This document shows, in pieces, positions 14,782-22,438 of a DNA stretch of 32,455 nt. Each line of letters opens with the position of its first letter. The first letter of the stretch is position 1. The DNA is taken from positions 1 to 32,455 of the forward strand of contig CALKIZ010000104.1 in assembly GCA_937995735.1 (NCBI GenBank). The letters run 5' to 3'. The notes beneath the pieces are model-generated. The model had not been told where the DNA came from and searched no databases. It saw only the letters and a program-made list of their open reading frames with translations. The position numbers were made by a program, and so were the translations under genes. Source of the stretch: an uncultured Neomegalonema sp. Its GTDB lineage: Bacteria; Pseudomonadota; Alphaproteobacteria; Rhodobacterales; Rhodobacteraceae.

Positions 14782-16128
14782 ATGACAAATCCAATCCATA
14801 TTATCGGCGGCGGCATGGCCGGTTGCGAAGCGGCTTGGCAGGTTTCGCGCGCTGGCATTCCTGTTGTACTTCACGAAATGCGCCCTGTTCGCGAGACTCA
14901 TGCGCACCAGACCGATGGCCTTGCGGAGCTGGTCTGTTCGAACTCGTTCCGCTCGGACGATCACGAGACAAATGCGGTCGGGTTGCTGCATGAAGAGATG
15001 CGCCGTGCCGGATCATTGATTATCGGAATGGCGGATAAAACCGCCCTGCCCGCAGGCGGCGCACTGGCATTGGACCGCGATGCTTTTTCAGCGGCAGTCA
15101 CCAGAGCGCTGGAAGCGGACCCTCTTGTCACCATCGAACGCGAAGAGATTTCGGGCTTGCCTCCCGCCGAATGGACCAATGTTATCGTCGCGACGGGACC
15201 GTTGACATCGGAACCACTGGCAAAAGCGATAGGCGAATTGACCGGCACAGAAAGCCTCGCATTTTTTGATGCGATTGCCCCGATCATTCATGCCGATAGT
15301 GTGGATCTCAGCAAAGCATGGTTTCAATCGCGCTATGATAAAGGCGACACCGAAGCCGAGCAGAAAGCCTATCTCAACTGTCCGATGGATGAGGAGCAGT
15401 ATGAGGCTTTCATCACCGCACTCATCGAAGCCCCGAAGACGGAATTTAAAGACTGGGAAAAAGACACACCTTATTTTGAAGGCTGTCTGCCGATTGAAGT
15501 GATGGCAGAGCGCGGGCGTGAGACTCTGCGCTGGGGACCGATGAAACCCGTCGGCCTGACCAATCCGCATAACCCGACCGTCAAAGCCCATGCGATTGTT
15601 CAACTGCGCCAAGAGAATGCTTTGGGCACGTTGCTCAATCTGGTTGGGTTCCAGACCAAGATGAAGCACGGCGCACAGGTCGAGGTGCTGCGGACAATAC
15701 CCGGACTAGAGAATGCGGAATTTGCGCGCCTTGGCGGGATACACCGCAATACTTTTCTCAACAGCCCGACATTGCTTGATGAAACCATGCGATTAAAAGC
15801 TGACCCGCGCTTGCGGTTTGCCGGTCAAATTACCGGCGTTGAGGGATATGTGGAATCCGCAGCGATGGGATTGCTGGCGGGGAGGTTTGCCGCCGCCGAT
15901 GCCAAAGGCGAAACGACGACTCCGCCACCGCGCGACACATCGCACGGCGCATTGCTCAATCACATTACCAAAGGGGCGGAAGCGGCTTTGTTCCAGCCAA
16001 TGAATGCGAATTTCGGTTTGTTCCCGCCGCTGACGGAAGAAATCCGCAAAGGTCGCAAGGGAAAACGCGAACGGGCGCGGGCCTATACCGAGCGGGCTAA
16101 AATTTCGTGGGATGCGTGGATCGCTTGA
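14782..16128 (+). CDS. trmFO: tRNA (uracil-54-C5)-methyltransferase TrmFO
   Basis: A 448-residue FAD protein. The N-terminus [16 protein letters not shown] is the dinucleotide-binding Rossmann loop. [26 protein letters not shown] and [12 protein letters not shown] are characteristic TrmFO segments. Further along are [42 protein letters not shown] and [17 protein letters not shown]. The enzyme uses methylenetetrahydrofolate and reduced FAD to make m5U54 in the tRNA T-loop. Length and motif order are typical. It is transcribed alone, 84 bases after the toxin gene. An inverted repeat follows at 16170-16186. Confidence 0.96.
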   Translation: MTNPIHIIGGGMAGCEAAWQVSRAGIPVVLHEMRPVRETHAHQTDGLAELVCSNSFRSDDHETNAVGLLHEEMRRAGSLIIGMADKTALPAGGALALDRDAFSAAVTRALEADPLVTIEREEISGLPPAEWTNVIVATGPLTSEPLAKAIGELTGTESLAFFDAIAPIIHADSVDLSKAWFQSRYDKGDTEAEQKAYLNCPMDEEQYEAFITALIEAPKTEFKDWEKDTPYFEGCLPIEVMAERGRETLRWGPMKPVGLTNPHNPTVKAHAIVQLRQENALGTLLNLVGFQTKMKHGAQVEVLRTIPGLENAEFARLGGIHRNTFLNSPTLLDETMRLKADPRLRFAGQITGVEGYVESAAMGLLAGRFAAADAKGETTTPPPRDTSHGALLNHITKGAEAALFQPMNANFGLFPPLTEEIRKGRKGKRERARAYTERAKISWDAWIA

Positions 16129-16407
16129 CTGTGAGGGCAGATAAAACCGCCTCTATTTCTTGCCGGTTGCGCATATCCGATATGCGTACATTGCAATTTG
16201 TTTTCTGATTGTCAGATTGCCAAGTCTTTTGCGTTTTGCAATTTTTTATAGGGCTTTCGGGACGTAGAAATTCAATTAAAGATTTTCTTAAAATCTTCTT
16301 AGATCAATTATTTCAGTATTTTAAACAATAATAACGTGATGAAATCGGCGTTGGCTCGTTGCTTGAGATGAAGGAGGGAGATCAAGCAATCAATAAGGAC
16401 TGAGCAG
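16129..16407. other. Intergenic leader upstream of the MarR-type regulator
   Basis: AT-rich spacer after trmFO. It holds the inverted repeat CGCATAT-CCG-ATATGCG (16170-16186) and the palindrome AAGATTTT-CTT-AAAATCTT (16279-16297), a plausible operator for the regulator downstream. Two tiny plus-strand ORFs lie at 16339-16371 and 16368-16403. No protein gene or RNA gene is recognisable. Confidence 0.5.
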
Positions 16408-16458
16408 ATGACACGATCCGTTTCCAGCACGCAGCGCCTCATGCAGGAGGTGGCGTAA
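16408..16458 (+). CDS. Possible 16-residue leader peptide before the MarR-type gene
   Basis: ATG at 16408 with AAGGA 8 bases upstream opens MTRSVSSTQRLMQEVA, ending at TAA whose last A is the first base of the regulator's ATG (TAATG). The perfect stop/start overlap and a ribosome-binding site suggest translational coupling. The peptide resembles nothing I know and the length is close to chance. Confidence 0.35.
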   Translation: MTRSVSSTQRLMQEVA

Positions 16459-16967
16459 TGACCGTAATAGCCGAAGAAAAACCCACCACAGGTGAAAGCA
16501 CGCCGCAAACGCTGATAACGCAATACCTATCTACGCTTTCGTATATCGAACGGTTGCACAGACTGCTTTTGGACGTTGTTAAGGACGAATTCGAACGGGT
16601 TCGCATTCTGGATATTACAAGCGTACAGGCTCTGCTGTTGTTCAATATCGGAGACAAAGAAGTCACCGTCGGCGAATTAAAATCACGCGGCTATTATCAA
16701 GGATCGAACGTTTCGTATAACCTGAAGAAGCTCGTTGAGAGCGGGTATATCAAAAGCGAACGCTGTTCTGTAGACCGCCGCACCGTGCGCCTCAAGTTGA
16801 CAGATGAAGGCTGTAAGATACACCAGATCGTTTCCGATCTTTGGCAACGCCATGTCGATACGATTGATGACAATGATCTTATGAGTTTGGGCGATTTCGA
16901 GCGGCTCGGACAGTCGATGCATACGTTGGAGCGCTACTGGACGGATAATATCCGATATATCTATTGA
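16458..16967 (+). CDS. MarR-family transcriptional regulator, LdtR-like
   Basis: A 169-residue winged-helix protein: dimerisation helix LITQYLSTLSYIERLHRLLLDVVKDEFER, then DITSVQALLLFNIGDKEVTVGEL, the recognition region RGYYQGSNVSYNLKKLVESGYI, and the wing ERCSVDRRTVRLKLTDEG. The sequence GYYQGSNVSYNLKKL resembles the alphaproteobacterial LdtR group (regulators of L,D-transpeptidase and osmotic-stress genes), but no target gene is adjacent. The start ATG 16458 overlaps the stop of a preceding 16-codon ORF. Palindrome 16279-16297 may be its own operator. It converges with the VOC gene, 5 bases away. Confidence 0.88.
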   Translation: MTVIAEEKPTTGESTPQTLITQYLSTLSYIERLHRLLLDVVKDEFERVRILDITSVQALLLFNIGDKEVTVGELKSRGYYQGSNVSYNLKKLVESGYIKSERCSVDRRTVRLKLTDEGCKIHQIVSDLWQRHVDTIDDNDLMSLGDFERLGQSMHTLERYWTDNIRYIY

Positions 16968-16972
16968 GGCAT

Positions 16973-17389
16973 TTACACCCGCGCGTTGATCTCGATCAGA
17001 TTGCCTTCGGGGTCTTCAACATAGATATGGCGCATACCCGGAATTGCGAATGTACCGGCGTCCGAATAGCGGATGCCGGCGGCTGTCAGGCGCGTCATTA
17101 CTGCGTCGAGGTCATCCACTTCAAAGGCGACATGACCGCCAACAGAGGGGTTATGGCTCAAGCCGTTCTTGCGGGCGAAATCTTCATCCGGGGCGATCAG
17201 GTGCAACCCGCTATGACTGTCGCGCCCATCGGCGAATAACGCGAGTTTATCCGGGTCACCGGGGATATAGCCGCGCGCTTGAGGAAACTCCCATGCTTCT
17301 TCTTCCATGCCCATGATGGCGGCATAGAACGCGGCTGTTTTACGCACGTCACGCGCTTGCAGATTTACATGATGAATTGACCAAGCCAT
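16973..17389 (-). CDS. VOC-family (glyoxalase/dioxygenase fold) protein
   Basis: A 138-residue protein with the paired beta-alpha-beta-beta-beta modules of the vicinal oxygen chelate superfamily. The first module starts IHHVNLQARDVRKTAAFYAAIMGM with a putative metal-ligand His. The second contains GGHVAFEVDDLDAVMTRLTAAGI and ends MRHIYVEDPEGNLIEI, with a conserved DPEGN and a likely Glu ligand. The substrate is unknown. It starts 2 bases after the HIT gene stop and is the last gene of the nitrile hydratase operon, so a role in detoxifying or processing a product of that operon is possible but unproven. Confidence 0.85.
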   Translation of the reverse strand: MAWSIHHVNLQARDVRKTAAFYAAIMGMEEEAWEFPQARGYIPGDPDKLALFADGRDSHSGLHLIAPDEDFARKNGLSHNPSVGGHVAFEVDDLDAVMTRLTAAGIRYSDAGTFAIPGMRHIYVEDPEGNLIEINARV

Positions 17390-17391
17390 GC

Positions 17392-17772
17392 TTACTCTCT
17401 CGGGGGTTGGATCATGCGGCCAATGCGCCGACCGCCGAGGATATGCATGTGGAGGTGCGGGACTTCCTGCACCCCATCTTCGCCAGAATTCGAAATCATG
17501 CGAAAACCGTTACCGCCTGCAACAGGCGCAACCCGCTCTTGCCGTGCGACTTTACCGATAGCCCGGACATAGGCCGCGAGTTCTTCGTCGGAGCCGTTCT
17601 CGGCGAAATCATCAAACGAGACATAAGCGCCTTTTGGAATAACCAGAACGTGGGTCGGGGCTTGCGGTTGAATATCGCGGAACGCGAGAACGTGATCGTC
17701 TTCATAGACAGTATCATTCGGGATTTCTCCGCGTAGGATTTTTGCGAAGATGTTTTGATCGTCGTAACTCAC
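17392..17772 (-). CDS. HIT-family nucleotide hydrolase (HINT-like)
   Basis: A 126-residue protein from GTG 17772 (SYDDQNIFAKILRGEIPNDT). The GTGA overlaps the stop of the nitrile hydratase accessory gene; a longer frame upstream runs through that gene. It shows FRDIQPQAPTHVLVIPK, the usual HINT core, and HLHMHILGG, the H-x-H-x-H-x-x catalytic triad region. HINT proteins hydrolyse adenosine 5'-phosphoramidates and similar adducts in the cytoplasm. Its link to the nitrile hydratase genes is by operon position only. Confidence 0.92.
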   Translation of the reverse strand: MSYDDQNIFAKILRGEIPNDTVYEDDHVLAFRDIQPQAPTHVLVIPKGAYVSFDDFAENGSDEELAAYVRAIGKVARQERVAPVAGGNGFRMISNSGEDGVQEVPHLHMHILGGRRIGRMIQPPRE

Positions 17773-18140
17773 TTTGCGTTCTCCAATGCGCCCGCTGTTA
17801 ATTCTACCGGCTCGCCGTGGGGCGTTGCCTCGTATGCCCGTGCCCATGCATCGCGGCGGGCTTCTATTTCTGCCCCCGGCAGCGCGCCTTGATCGAGCAG
17901 GCGTTCCAATGCTGATAGCACGGCGCGATAATATCCTTCGGTGGTATCATCCTGTTCGCGGATAGTGACGCCAAGGGTTTCCGCCCAGTCGTTTGCCGTA
18001 AAAATGCCTTCGCGCACGAGGCAATCTGCCAACCCGAGGGCTTGTGCCTGCCACGCCTCGTCAAAAACCGGATCGTTATCGCGCCGGACTAAAGGTTCAA
18101 GGGAGTCATGCGGCGGCAAGATAGCTCTCCCAGAGATCAA
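17769..18140 (-). CDS. Nitrile hydratase accessory (activator) protein
   Basis: A 123-residue protein related to the N-terminal part of nitrile hydratase beta subunits: FDEAWQAQALGLADCLVREGIFTANDWAETLGVTI, then YYRAVLSALERLLDQGAL. Small NHase accessory proteins (P14K/NhlE type) carry cobalt into the alpha subunit by subunit exchange. The ATG at 18140 overlaps the beta gene by 35 bases; a TTG at 18119 would reduce this to 14. It sits directly after beta and overlaps the HIT gene start by four bases. Residue-level metal ligands are not obvious. Confidence 0.85.
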   Translation of the reverse strand: MISGRAILPPHDSLEPLVRRDNDPVFDEAWQAQALGLADCLVREGIFTANDWAETLGVTIREQDDTTEGYYRAVLSALERLLDQGALPGAEIEARRDAWARAYEATPHGEPVELTAGALENAK

Positions 18141-18759
18141 GATAGATCACGTCACTATTGGTCACTTCGGGGAATAGGTCCGCCGCGCGAAACTCGACGG
18201 TATAAAGATGCTCGATTACGTCTTCGCCGCGTGCCTCCGCATCGGGGAGAGGATGCGCGCCGTGATGCGCATGGATCACGCCTTTCGTATTGCGGGCATA
18301 GGCTGGCAGGCGGGTGTGACCGCTATGACCCTGCGCCGCTGTGATGACAGTGCCGCCGACAGAGAAACCGGGAGCGACATCCGTCGGGCGTTCGAAATTT
18401 GGAGGCGTGACAACGATTTTGCGCACGTCTTCCGGTGTCAGCGGTTTCGCATCACCGGCGTTCGGACCGGGCGCTTTGTGCCCTGTCACCTCGGCCATAT
18501 CCAACACGCCGCGATCAATCGCGAGGGCGAGCGATGTTTGCAGCCATGAATCAAAATAAGGCCGTGTGAGGTAATCTATCGGGTCGATTAACTCGCGGAC
18601 ATGACGAAACCAGTCAATCGGATAGGGTCGCTCGGCGCGAAGCGAAACACTGAGTCCATAGGCCCGCGCATCATGGTCACCGTGATAGGGATCGTTCTCG
18701 TGGTCACGATCAATGCGGCCAAAGCCTTGCTTACCGCCGAGGTCATGCACGCCGTCCAT
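18106..18759 (-). CDS. nthB: Nitrile hydratase beta subunit
   Basis: A 217-residue protein beginning MDGVHDLGGKQGFGRI, the hallmark NHase beta start. It continues with the helical SWLQTSLALAIDRGVL region, and a C-terminal SH3-like barrel: FSVGGTVITAAQGHSGHTRLPAYARNTKGVI and YTVEFRAADLFPE. It is a single-chain beta subunit, which argues against thiocyanate hydrolase, where this chain is split in two. The start overlaps the alpha stop by one base (TAATG). It forms the alpha-beta heterodimer that hydrates nitriles to amides in the cytoplasm. Confidence 0.95.
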   Translation of the reverse strand: MDGVHDLGGKQGFGRIDRDHENDPYHGDHDARAYGLSVSLRAERPYPIDWFRHVRELIDPIDYLTRPYFDSWLQTSLALAIDRGVLDMAEVTGHKAPGPNAGDAKPLTPEDVRKIVVTPPNFERPTDVAPGFSVGGTVITAAQGHSGHTRLPAYARNTKGVIHAHHGAHPLPDAEARGEDVIEHLYTVEFRAADLFPEVTNSDVIYLDLWESYLAAA

Positions 18760-19400
18760 TACGCAACCCCCTTCGAGAGATCACGGTCCGTGCCGATCAT
18801 CGAATTGCGGGTAACGAGTTTGGCCAAGGCTTCCTGATCCCAGCCGTCCGTTCCGGCGGGGCGCTGCGGCACGACCATATAGCGTAACTCGGCAGTGGAA
18901 TCCCAAACCTTGACCGCGACATTATCACTAAGCGAGACACCAAACTCTGTAAGAACGCCGCGCGGATCACGCACCGAACGCGCACGGTATTCCGCCGCCT
19001 TATACCACGCCGGAGCCATGCCGAGGATGCCGAACGGATAGCAGGAACAGAGCGTGCAAACGACGAGGTTATGGACCGCATCGGTATTCTCAACTGCATG
19101 TAAATGGCCGGTGGCTTGCCCTTGCAAACCCATGTCATTAACCGCAGCGGTGGCGTCTTTCATCAACAGCGCCTTAAAGTCTGCATCAAGCCACGCCCGC
19201 GCAACAATCTGTGCGCCGCGTTTCGGGCCGATGTCTTCGGTATAAGCCTCAATCCACGTATCGACGGCCTTGGGATCAACAAGCCCCTTTTCTACCAGAA
19301 GACTCTCAATGGCCTTGACCCGCAGCGCAGGTTCGGGCGGCAGGTGGCTATGCAAATGGCGATGGATTTCCGTGATTTTATGAGGGTCGAAAGATGACAT
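18759..19400 (-). CDS. nthA: Nitrile hydratase alpha subunit, cobalt type
   Basis: A 213-residue protein with the metal-binding claw VCTLCSCY at residues 114-121 (Cys115, Cys118, Ser119, Cys120). Thr after the first Cys and Tyr at the end mark the cobalt rather than the iron type (VCSLCSCT). The two inner cysteines are normally oxidised to sulfenic/sulfinic acids. Other family features are WLDADFKALLMKDA and PAWYKAAEYRARSVRDPRGVL. It is the first gene of nthA-nthB-accessory-HIT-VOC on the minus strand. A strong AAGGAG precedes the ATG. No amidase, nitrilase or cobalt transporter is adjacent. Confidence 0.96.
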   Translation of the reverse strand: MSSFDPHKITEIHRHLHSHLPPEPALRVKAIESLLVEKGLVDPKAVDTWIEAYTEDIGPKRGAQIVARAWLDADFKALLMKDATAAVNDMGLQGQATGHLHAVENTDAVHNLVVCTLCSCYPFGILGMAPAWYKAAEYRARSVRDPRGVLTEFGVSLSDNVAVKVWDSTAELRYMVVPQRPAGTDGWDQEALAKLVTRNSMIGTDRDLSKGVA

Positions 19401-19445
19401 GCTGCGCTCCTTATCAAATCAGAGCGTACCGCAATCTTGCGTCTT

Positions 19446-19458
19446 TTCAATCATTGAA
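19446..19458. promoter_or_regulatory. Palindrome in the divergent nitrile hydratase/Ntn hydrolase promoter region
   Basis: TTCAAT-C-ATTGAA is a perfect 13-mer located 46 bases upstream of nthA and about 120 upstream of the divergent Ntn hydrolase gene. It could bind a regulator of either. No regulator gene is adjacent and no clear -35/-10 pair was found. Confidence 0.25.
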
Positions 19459-19577
19459 CGATCAGAATTTGTGCGTTGGGATTCACGATGTCCTTAACAC
19501 GGGACGAAACCTTTGGACGGTTCAGACAATTGCTATGGGACCGTCTCTATCTGTTCTATTCAAATTAGTTTCGTGAT

Positions 19578-20948
19578 ATGCATCAAAGAATGCAGATACA
19601 TCTGAGCAAGCATTTGTGTAGGTTATTTTCTCTCTTGATACTCGCAATTGCGACGGGTTTTTCCGTGCTGCCTTTTTCCAGTGATCCTGCTCACGCGCTC
19701 GGCAGGCTTTGCAAGCACCAATCAAATTTTGCGTTTGCGTTACATGGCGGCGCGGTTTGGGGAAGTGCGAAACACCCTGATAAAGAAGCATTTTTATTAG
19801 ACCAACTGGTAACCGGTCGCGAACGCCTCACACGGGGCGACAAAGCACTCAATGTCGTAGAAGATAGCGTCGCAGCGATGGAAAATTCAGGCCTTTTCAA
19901 CGCTGGGAAAGGAAGCGTTGCAAACAGCATCGGCGAAATAGAAATGGATGCGTCTATCATGGAGGGTAAACATTTGCGGGCAGGCGCTGTAGCAAGCATT
20001 CAAGCCGTTAAAAACCCCGTCTCGGCGGCGCGTGTTGTCATGGACGATACACCTCATGTTATGATGGTTGGTGAATCTGCGGATGATTATCTCATTAATC
20101 ATGGTGTCCATCCGGTCGCGCCCTCCTATTTCTTGAATTCAGACCAAAATTTTTCTGATGTTTCCCTTCCAAAAGATGTCCAGATAATTCCAGCCACCGT
20201 GAAGACCGCTGGCGAGATCGCTCAATTCTCGGGAGTTTGGGGCGGCGTACTCGGCGGAAGGCTCAATCACATCGTGATCGTCGAACAGATTGACAGGAAC
20301 GGCGGGCAGTTGATCGTTGCTCTTGGTGCGAATGAAGGTTTGGGCCTTTCCAAGCCGATCACGGTTCGCGTCCGAGCCAAATTCTTGAACGAATATCTGA
20401 TTGCAGAAACAGACGATTTTCGCCTGTCTTATCATATCCAACCATCGGACGGTCTCGAAGTCAGATTGTCTGTTTCAGACGGTGGCCGTGTGTCCGGACT
20501 GCTCAAGAACAGGCCATCTCTTCTAAAATCAACGGGAACCGTTGGCGCAGTTGCCTTAGACAAGTGCGGCGATCTCGCTGCCGCAACATCGACGGGTGGT
20601 TTTGGTGCAAAACTCCCCGGTAGGGTCGGTGATTCACCGATAATTGGTGCTGGCACTTACGCTGATAACCGGAGTGTCGCTGTTTCTGCCACGGGACATG
20701 GAGAGTATTTTATTCGTCACGCGGTTGCACATGAAATTGCCGCGCGCATACGCCATGGCGGTGAATCTCTTGTGCAGGCGGCCTATCGCGTGATCTTCAA
20801 AGAACTTAAGCCCCGAGGGGGAGAAGGTGGTGTTATCGCAATCGATAAGACTGGCGAAGTCATTATGCTCTTCAATACAGACGGTATGGTCCGAGGATCA
20901 ACGACAGATAAATTGTCGCCAGCGGCAGAGACGTTTTATTCCGATTAA
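19578..20948 (+). CDS. Secreted Ntn hydrolase, isoaspartyl peptidase/L-asparaginase type, with inserted domain
   Basis: A 456-residue protein. A signal peptide (hydrophobic LFSLLILAIATGFSVLPF, cleavage after AHA near 40) directs export. The T2-family core is clear: FALHGGAVWG, SGLFNAGKGSV, IEMDASIMEG (about 55-130), then STGTVGAVALDKCG with nucleophile Thr321, TSTGGFGAKLPGRVGDSPIIGAGTYAD, and GHGEYFIRHAVA. The precursor should self-cleave before Thr321. Usual homologues are about 310-330 residues. Here roughly 100 extra residues (about 205-310), predicted beta-rich and containing SGVWGGVLGGRLNHIVIVEQI, separate the alpha-subunit part from the nucleophile. The start could instead be Met5 (ATG 19590). 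It is divergent from the nitrile hydratase operon. Confidence 0.88.
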   Translation: MHQRMQIHLSKHLCRLFSLLILAIATGFSVLPFSSDPAHALGRLCKHQSNFAFALHGGAVWGSAKHPDKEAFLLDQLVTGRERLTRGDKALNVVEDSVAAMENSGLFNAGKGSVANSIGEIEMDASIMEGKHLRAGAVASIQAVKNPVSAARVVMDDTPHVMMVGESADDYLINHGVHPVAPSYFLNSDQNFSDVSLPKDVQIIPATVKTAGEIAQFSGVWGGVLGGRLNHIVIVEQIDRNGGQLIVALGANEGLGLSKPITVRVRAKFLNEYLIAETDDFRLSYHIQPSDGLEVRLSVSDGGRVSGLLKNRPSLLKSTGTVGAVALDKCGDLAAATSTGGFGAKLPGRVGDSPIIGAGTYADNRSVAVSATGHGEYFIRHAVAHEIAARIRHGGESLVQAAYRVIFKELKPRGGEGGVIAIDKTGEVIMLFNTDGMVRGSTTDKLSPAAETFYSD

Positions 20949-20971
20949 TCTAACGGGCTGATGACAGGTTC

Positions 20972-20989
20972 TCATCATCATCATCATCA
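20972..20989. repeat. (TCA)6 simple repeat
   Basis: Six tandem TCA units in the spacer after the Ntn hydrolase gene, outside any reading frame. No function is suggested. Confidence 0.9.
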
Positions 20990-21006
20990 AGTTTCCAGAT
21001 ATTGCT

Positions 21007-21039
21007 CAAAAACTCGCCCCTGCCGATTCATCGGCAGGG
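21007..21039 (-). terminator. Terminator of the DUF1287 gene
   Basis: On the minus strand CCCTGCCGA-TGAA-TCGGCAGGG is a perfect 9-bp stem followed by GCGAGTTTTTGAG. It serves the minus-strand gene ending at 21064, and may also stop the convergent Ntn hydrolase transcript. Confidence 0.75.
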
Positions 21040-21063
21040 TAATTAGTGCGCTTCGAGCCGAAC

Positions 21064-22236
21064 TTATCCCCGCTTGAGTGCCAAAGACGCGATGCGGGAT
21101 TGTTGGTCGGGGGCGAAACGGTATGCGCCATGGGGCAGCGCGTAATCGAGCAGGTCTTCGGCCCGAACCCCTGCACCAAGATTATGAACAATCAGCGGGT
21201 TTCCGGTTTTCGGATCAAGCCGGTTCACGACAACACCGATATGAGGTTCGCCGCCACTCAGACGCCATGTGATCACGTCGCCGGGTTGATAATCTGAACC
21301 GACAGGGATCGCAGCGCCTACACGTTCGAAAAATGCTTCGAGATTCACGACGCGGCGGTGGTCAATATTCGGGTCGGCTTTTGTCAGGCCATAAATCTTT
21401 TTACTCGGATAGGCGTTGAAGGCTTGCAGCATGTCTTCATGGACCATGCTTTGCAGATCAATCCCCAAGCCCCGAAAGCTGCGGATCACAACATCGGTGC
21501 AAACGCCGGTGTCTTCCGACACATCGCCCCAAGGGTAGCCAATCTTTTTATACGAAGCGACGTAAGACACATTGGGGTTCAACCGCGAGAGCGCCGAGTC
21601 GGAAAGTTGCCGTCCGAATTCCGGCGTATGCGCGTTGCGAACCTTTGGTGCAGGCGCAGGAATGGTCAATGCTTCGGAAGGCCGATAGGCAGCCTTTAAC
21701 GCGGCGACATTGTATGACGTCGCGCGCCTTGGCTGTTGATCAACCGTGTCGATGGGATCGTCGCGAATCGGCGCCATTTGACCCCGCAAGAGCGGTCCTC
21801 CCGAGTCGCCCGGTAGAAGCGCCGCCGTGACATAAGACGGGTCGGCTTCGAATTGCTGGTCGATATAGGCAACCGGTTCAGGCGGCGGTAGGAAATTCGG
21901 ATTGGTCGAAGCGATCTCAACATATTCTGTTGCAGGTGGTTCGAGTACCGCATCGTAAGCGCCAAGATCAATCGGTGCAGGCGTCGGTGTTGCCTGTGCG
22001 GTGTGGGTGACATCAGGCAAACTCACCGGCTCGGGCGATGCGGCAACGCGCACAGGTTCAGGCACTTTCGTTTTTTTCGGCGCTCTGGCAACCCGATCCG
22101 GCAGGTCTAACGTCGCAGTGTCAGCGGGTTTCGCGGTTACAGGCGCTGTCGATACCGGCACGGAGTTTGGGGTGCTTGCGCATCCGGCAATCCCTAAGGT
22201 CAAAGCCAGTGTGCTCACAAAACGGATCATGTTCAT
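21064..22236 (-). CDS. DUF1287 lipoprotein
   Basis: A 390-residue protein from ATG 22236 (MNMIRFVSTLALTLGIAGCAS), with GAGG upstream; the frame is open further upstream to 22290. The signal ends in a lipobox (IAGC), so it is probably an outer- or inner-membrane lipoprotein. A long Pro/Thr/Ala-rich, low-complexity linker (about 25-200) follows. The C-terminal DUF1287 domain contains SYKKIGYPWGDVSEDTGVC, VIRSFRGLGIDLQ, ADPNIDHRRVVNLEAFFER and GGEPHIGVVVN. The Cys in TGVCTD and the His in PHIGVV suggest an NlpC/P60-like thiol hydrolase fold, perhaps acting on the cell wall. Function is unproven. Confidence 0.87.
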   Translation of the reverse strand: MNMIRFVSTLALTLGIAGCASTPNSVPVSTAPVTAKPADTATLDLPDRVARAPKKTKVPEPVRVAASPEPVSLPDVTHTAQATPTPAPIDLGAYDAVLEPPATEYVEIASTNPNFLPPPEPVAYIDQQFEADPSYVTAALLPGDSGGPLLRGQMAPIRDDPIDTVDQQPRRATSYNVAALKAAYRPSEALTIPAPAPKVRNAHTPEFGRQLSDSALSRLNPNVSYVASYKKIGYPWGDVSEDTGVCTDVVIRSFRGLGIDLQSMVHEDMLQAFNAYPSKKIYGLTKADPNIDHRRVVNLEAFFERVGAAIPVGSDYQPGDVITWRLSGGEPHIGVVVNRLDPKTGNPLIVHNLGAGVRAEDLLDYALPHGAYRFAPDQQSRIASLALKRG

Positions 22237-22331
22237 CCTGCTATTCCTCGGCCTGTTAACCCTTTTTGGTCTTATCTTAGCACTATACACTAAAATTTAT
22301 TTTAGATCATGTTAATCACAAGGAACAAAAA

Positions 22332-22370
22332 ATGAACACAAACACAGGCATGTCACGTTTTCGCAAGTAA
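22332..22370 (+). CDS. Possible 12-residue ORF upstream of the DUF255 gene
   Basis: ATG at 22332 with AAGGA about 8 bases upstream opens [12 protein letters not shown], ending TAA. It lies 69 bases before the DUF255 gene. The Shine-Dalgarno-like site is good, but the ORF is short and resembles no family I know. It could be a leader peptide or chance. Confidence 0.25.
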   Translation: MNTNTGMSRFRK

Positions 22371-22438
22371 CACTGCAATCGCTTGGAAGTCTTTACACTG
22401 CCGCATTAAACCCTTTGACGATAGTAAGAGGAAAAACC

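Noticed and set aside
17392-19400. Thiocyanate hydrolase instead of nitrile hydratase
   Set aside because: The beta chain is a single 217-residue protein; in thiocyanate hydrolase it is split in two subunits.
20972-20989. (TCA)6 run resembling a tag or regulatory microsatellite
   Set aside because: It is outside a reading frame with no flanking structure, so it is probably a slippage product.
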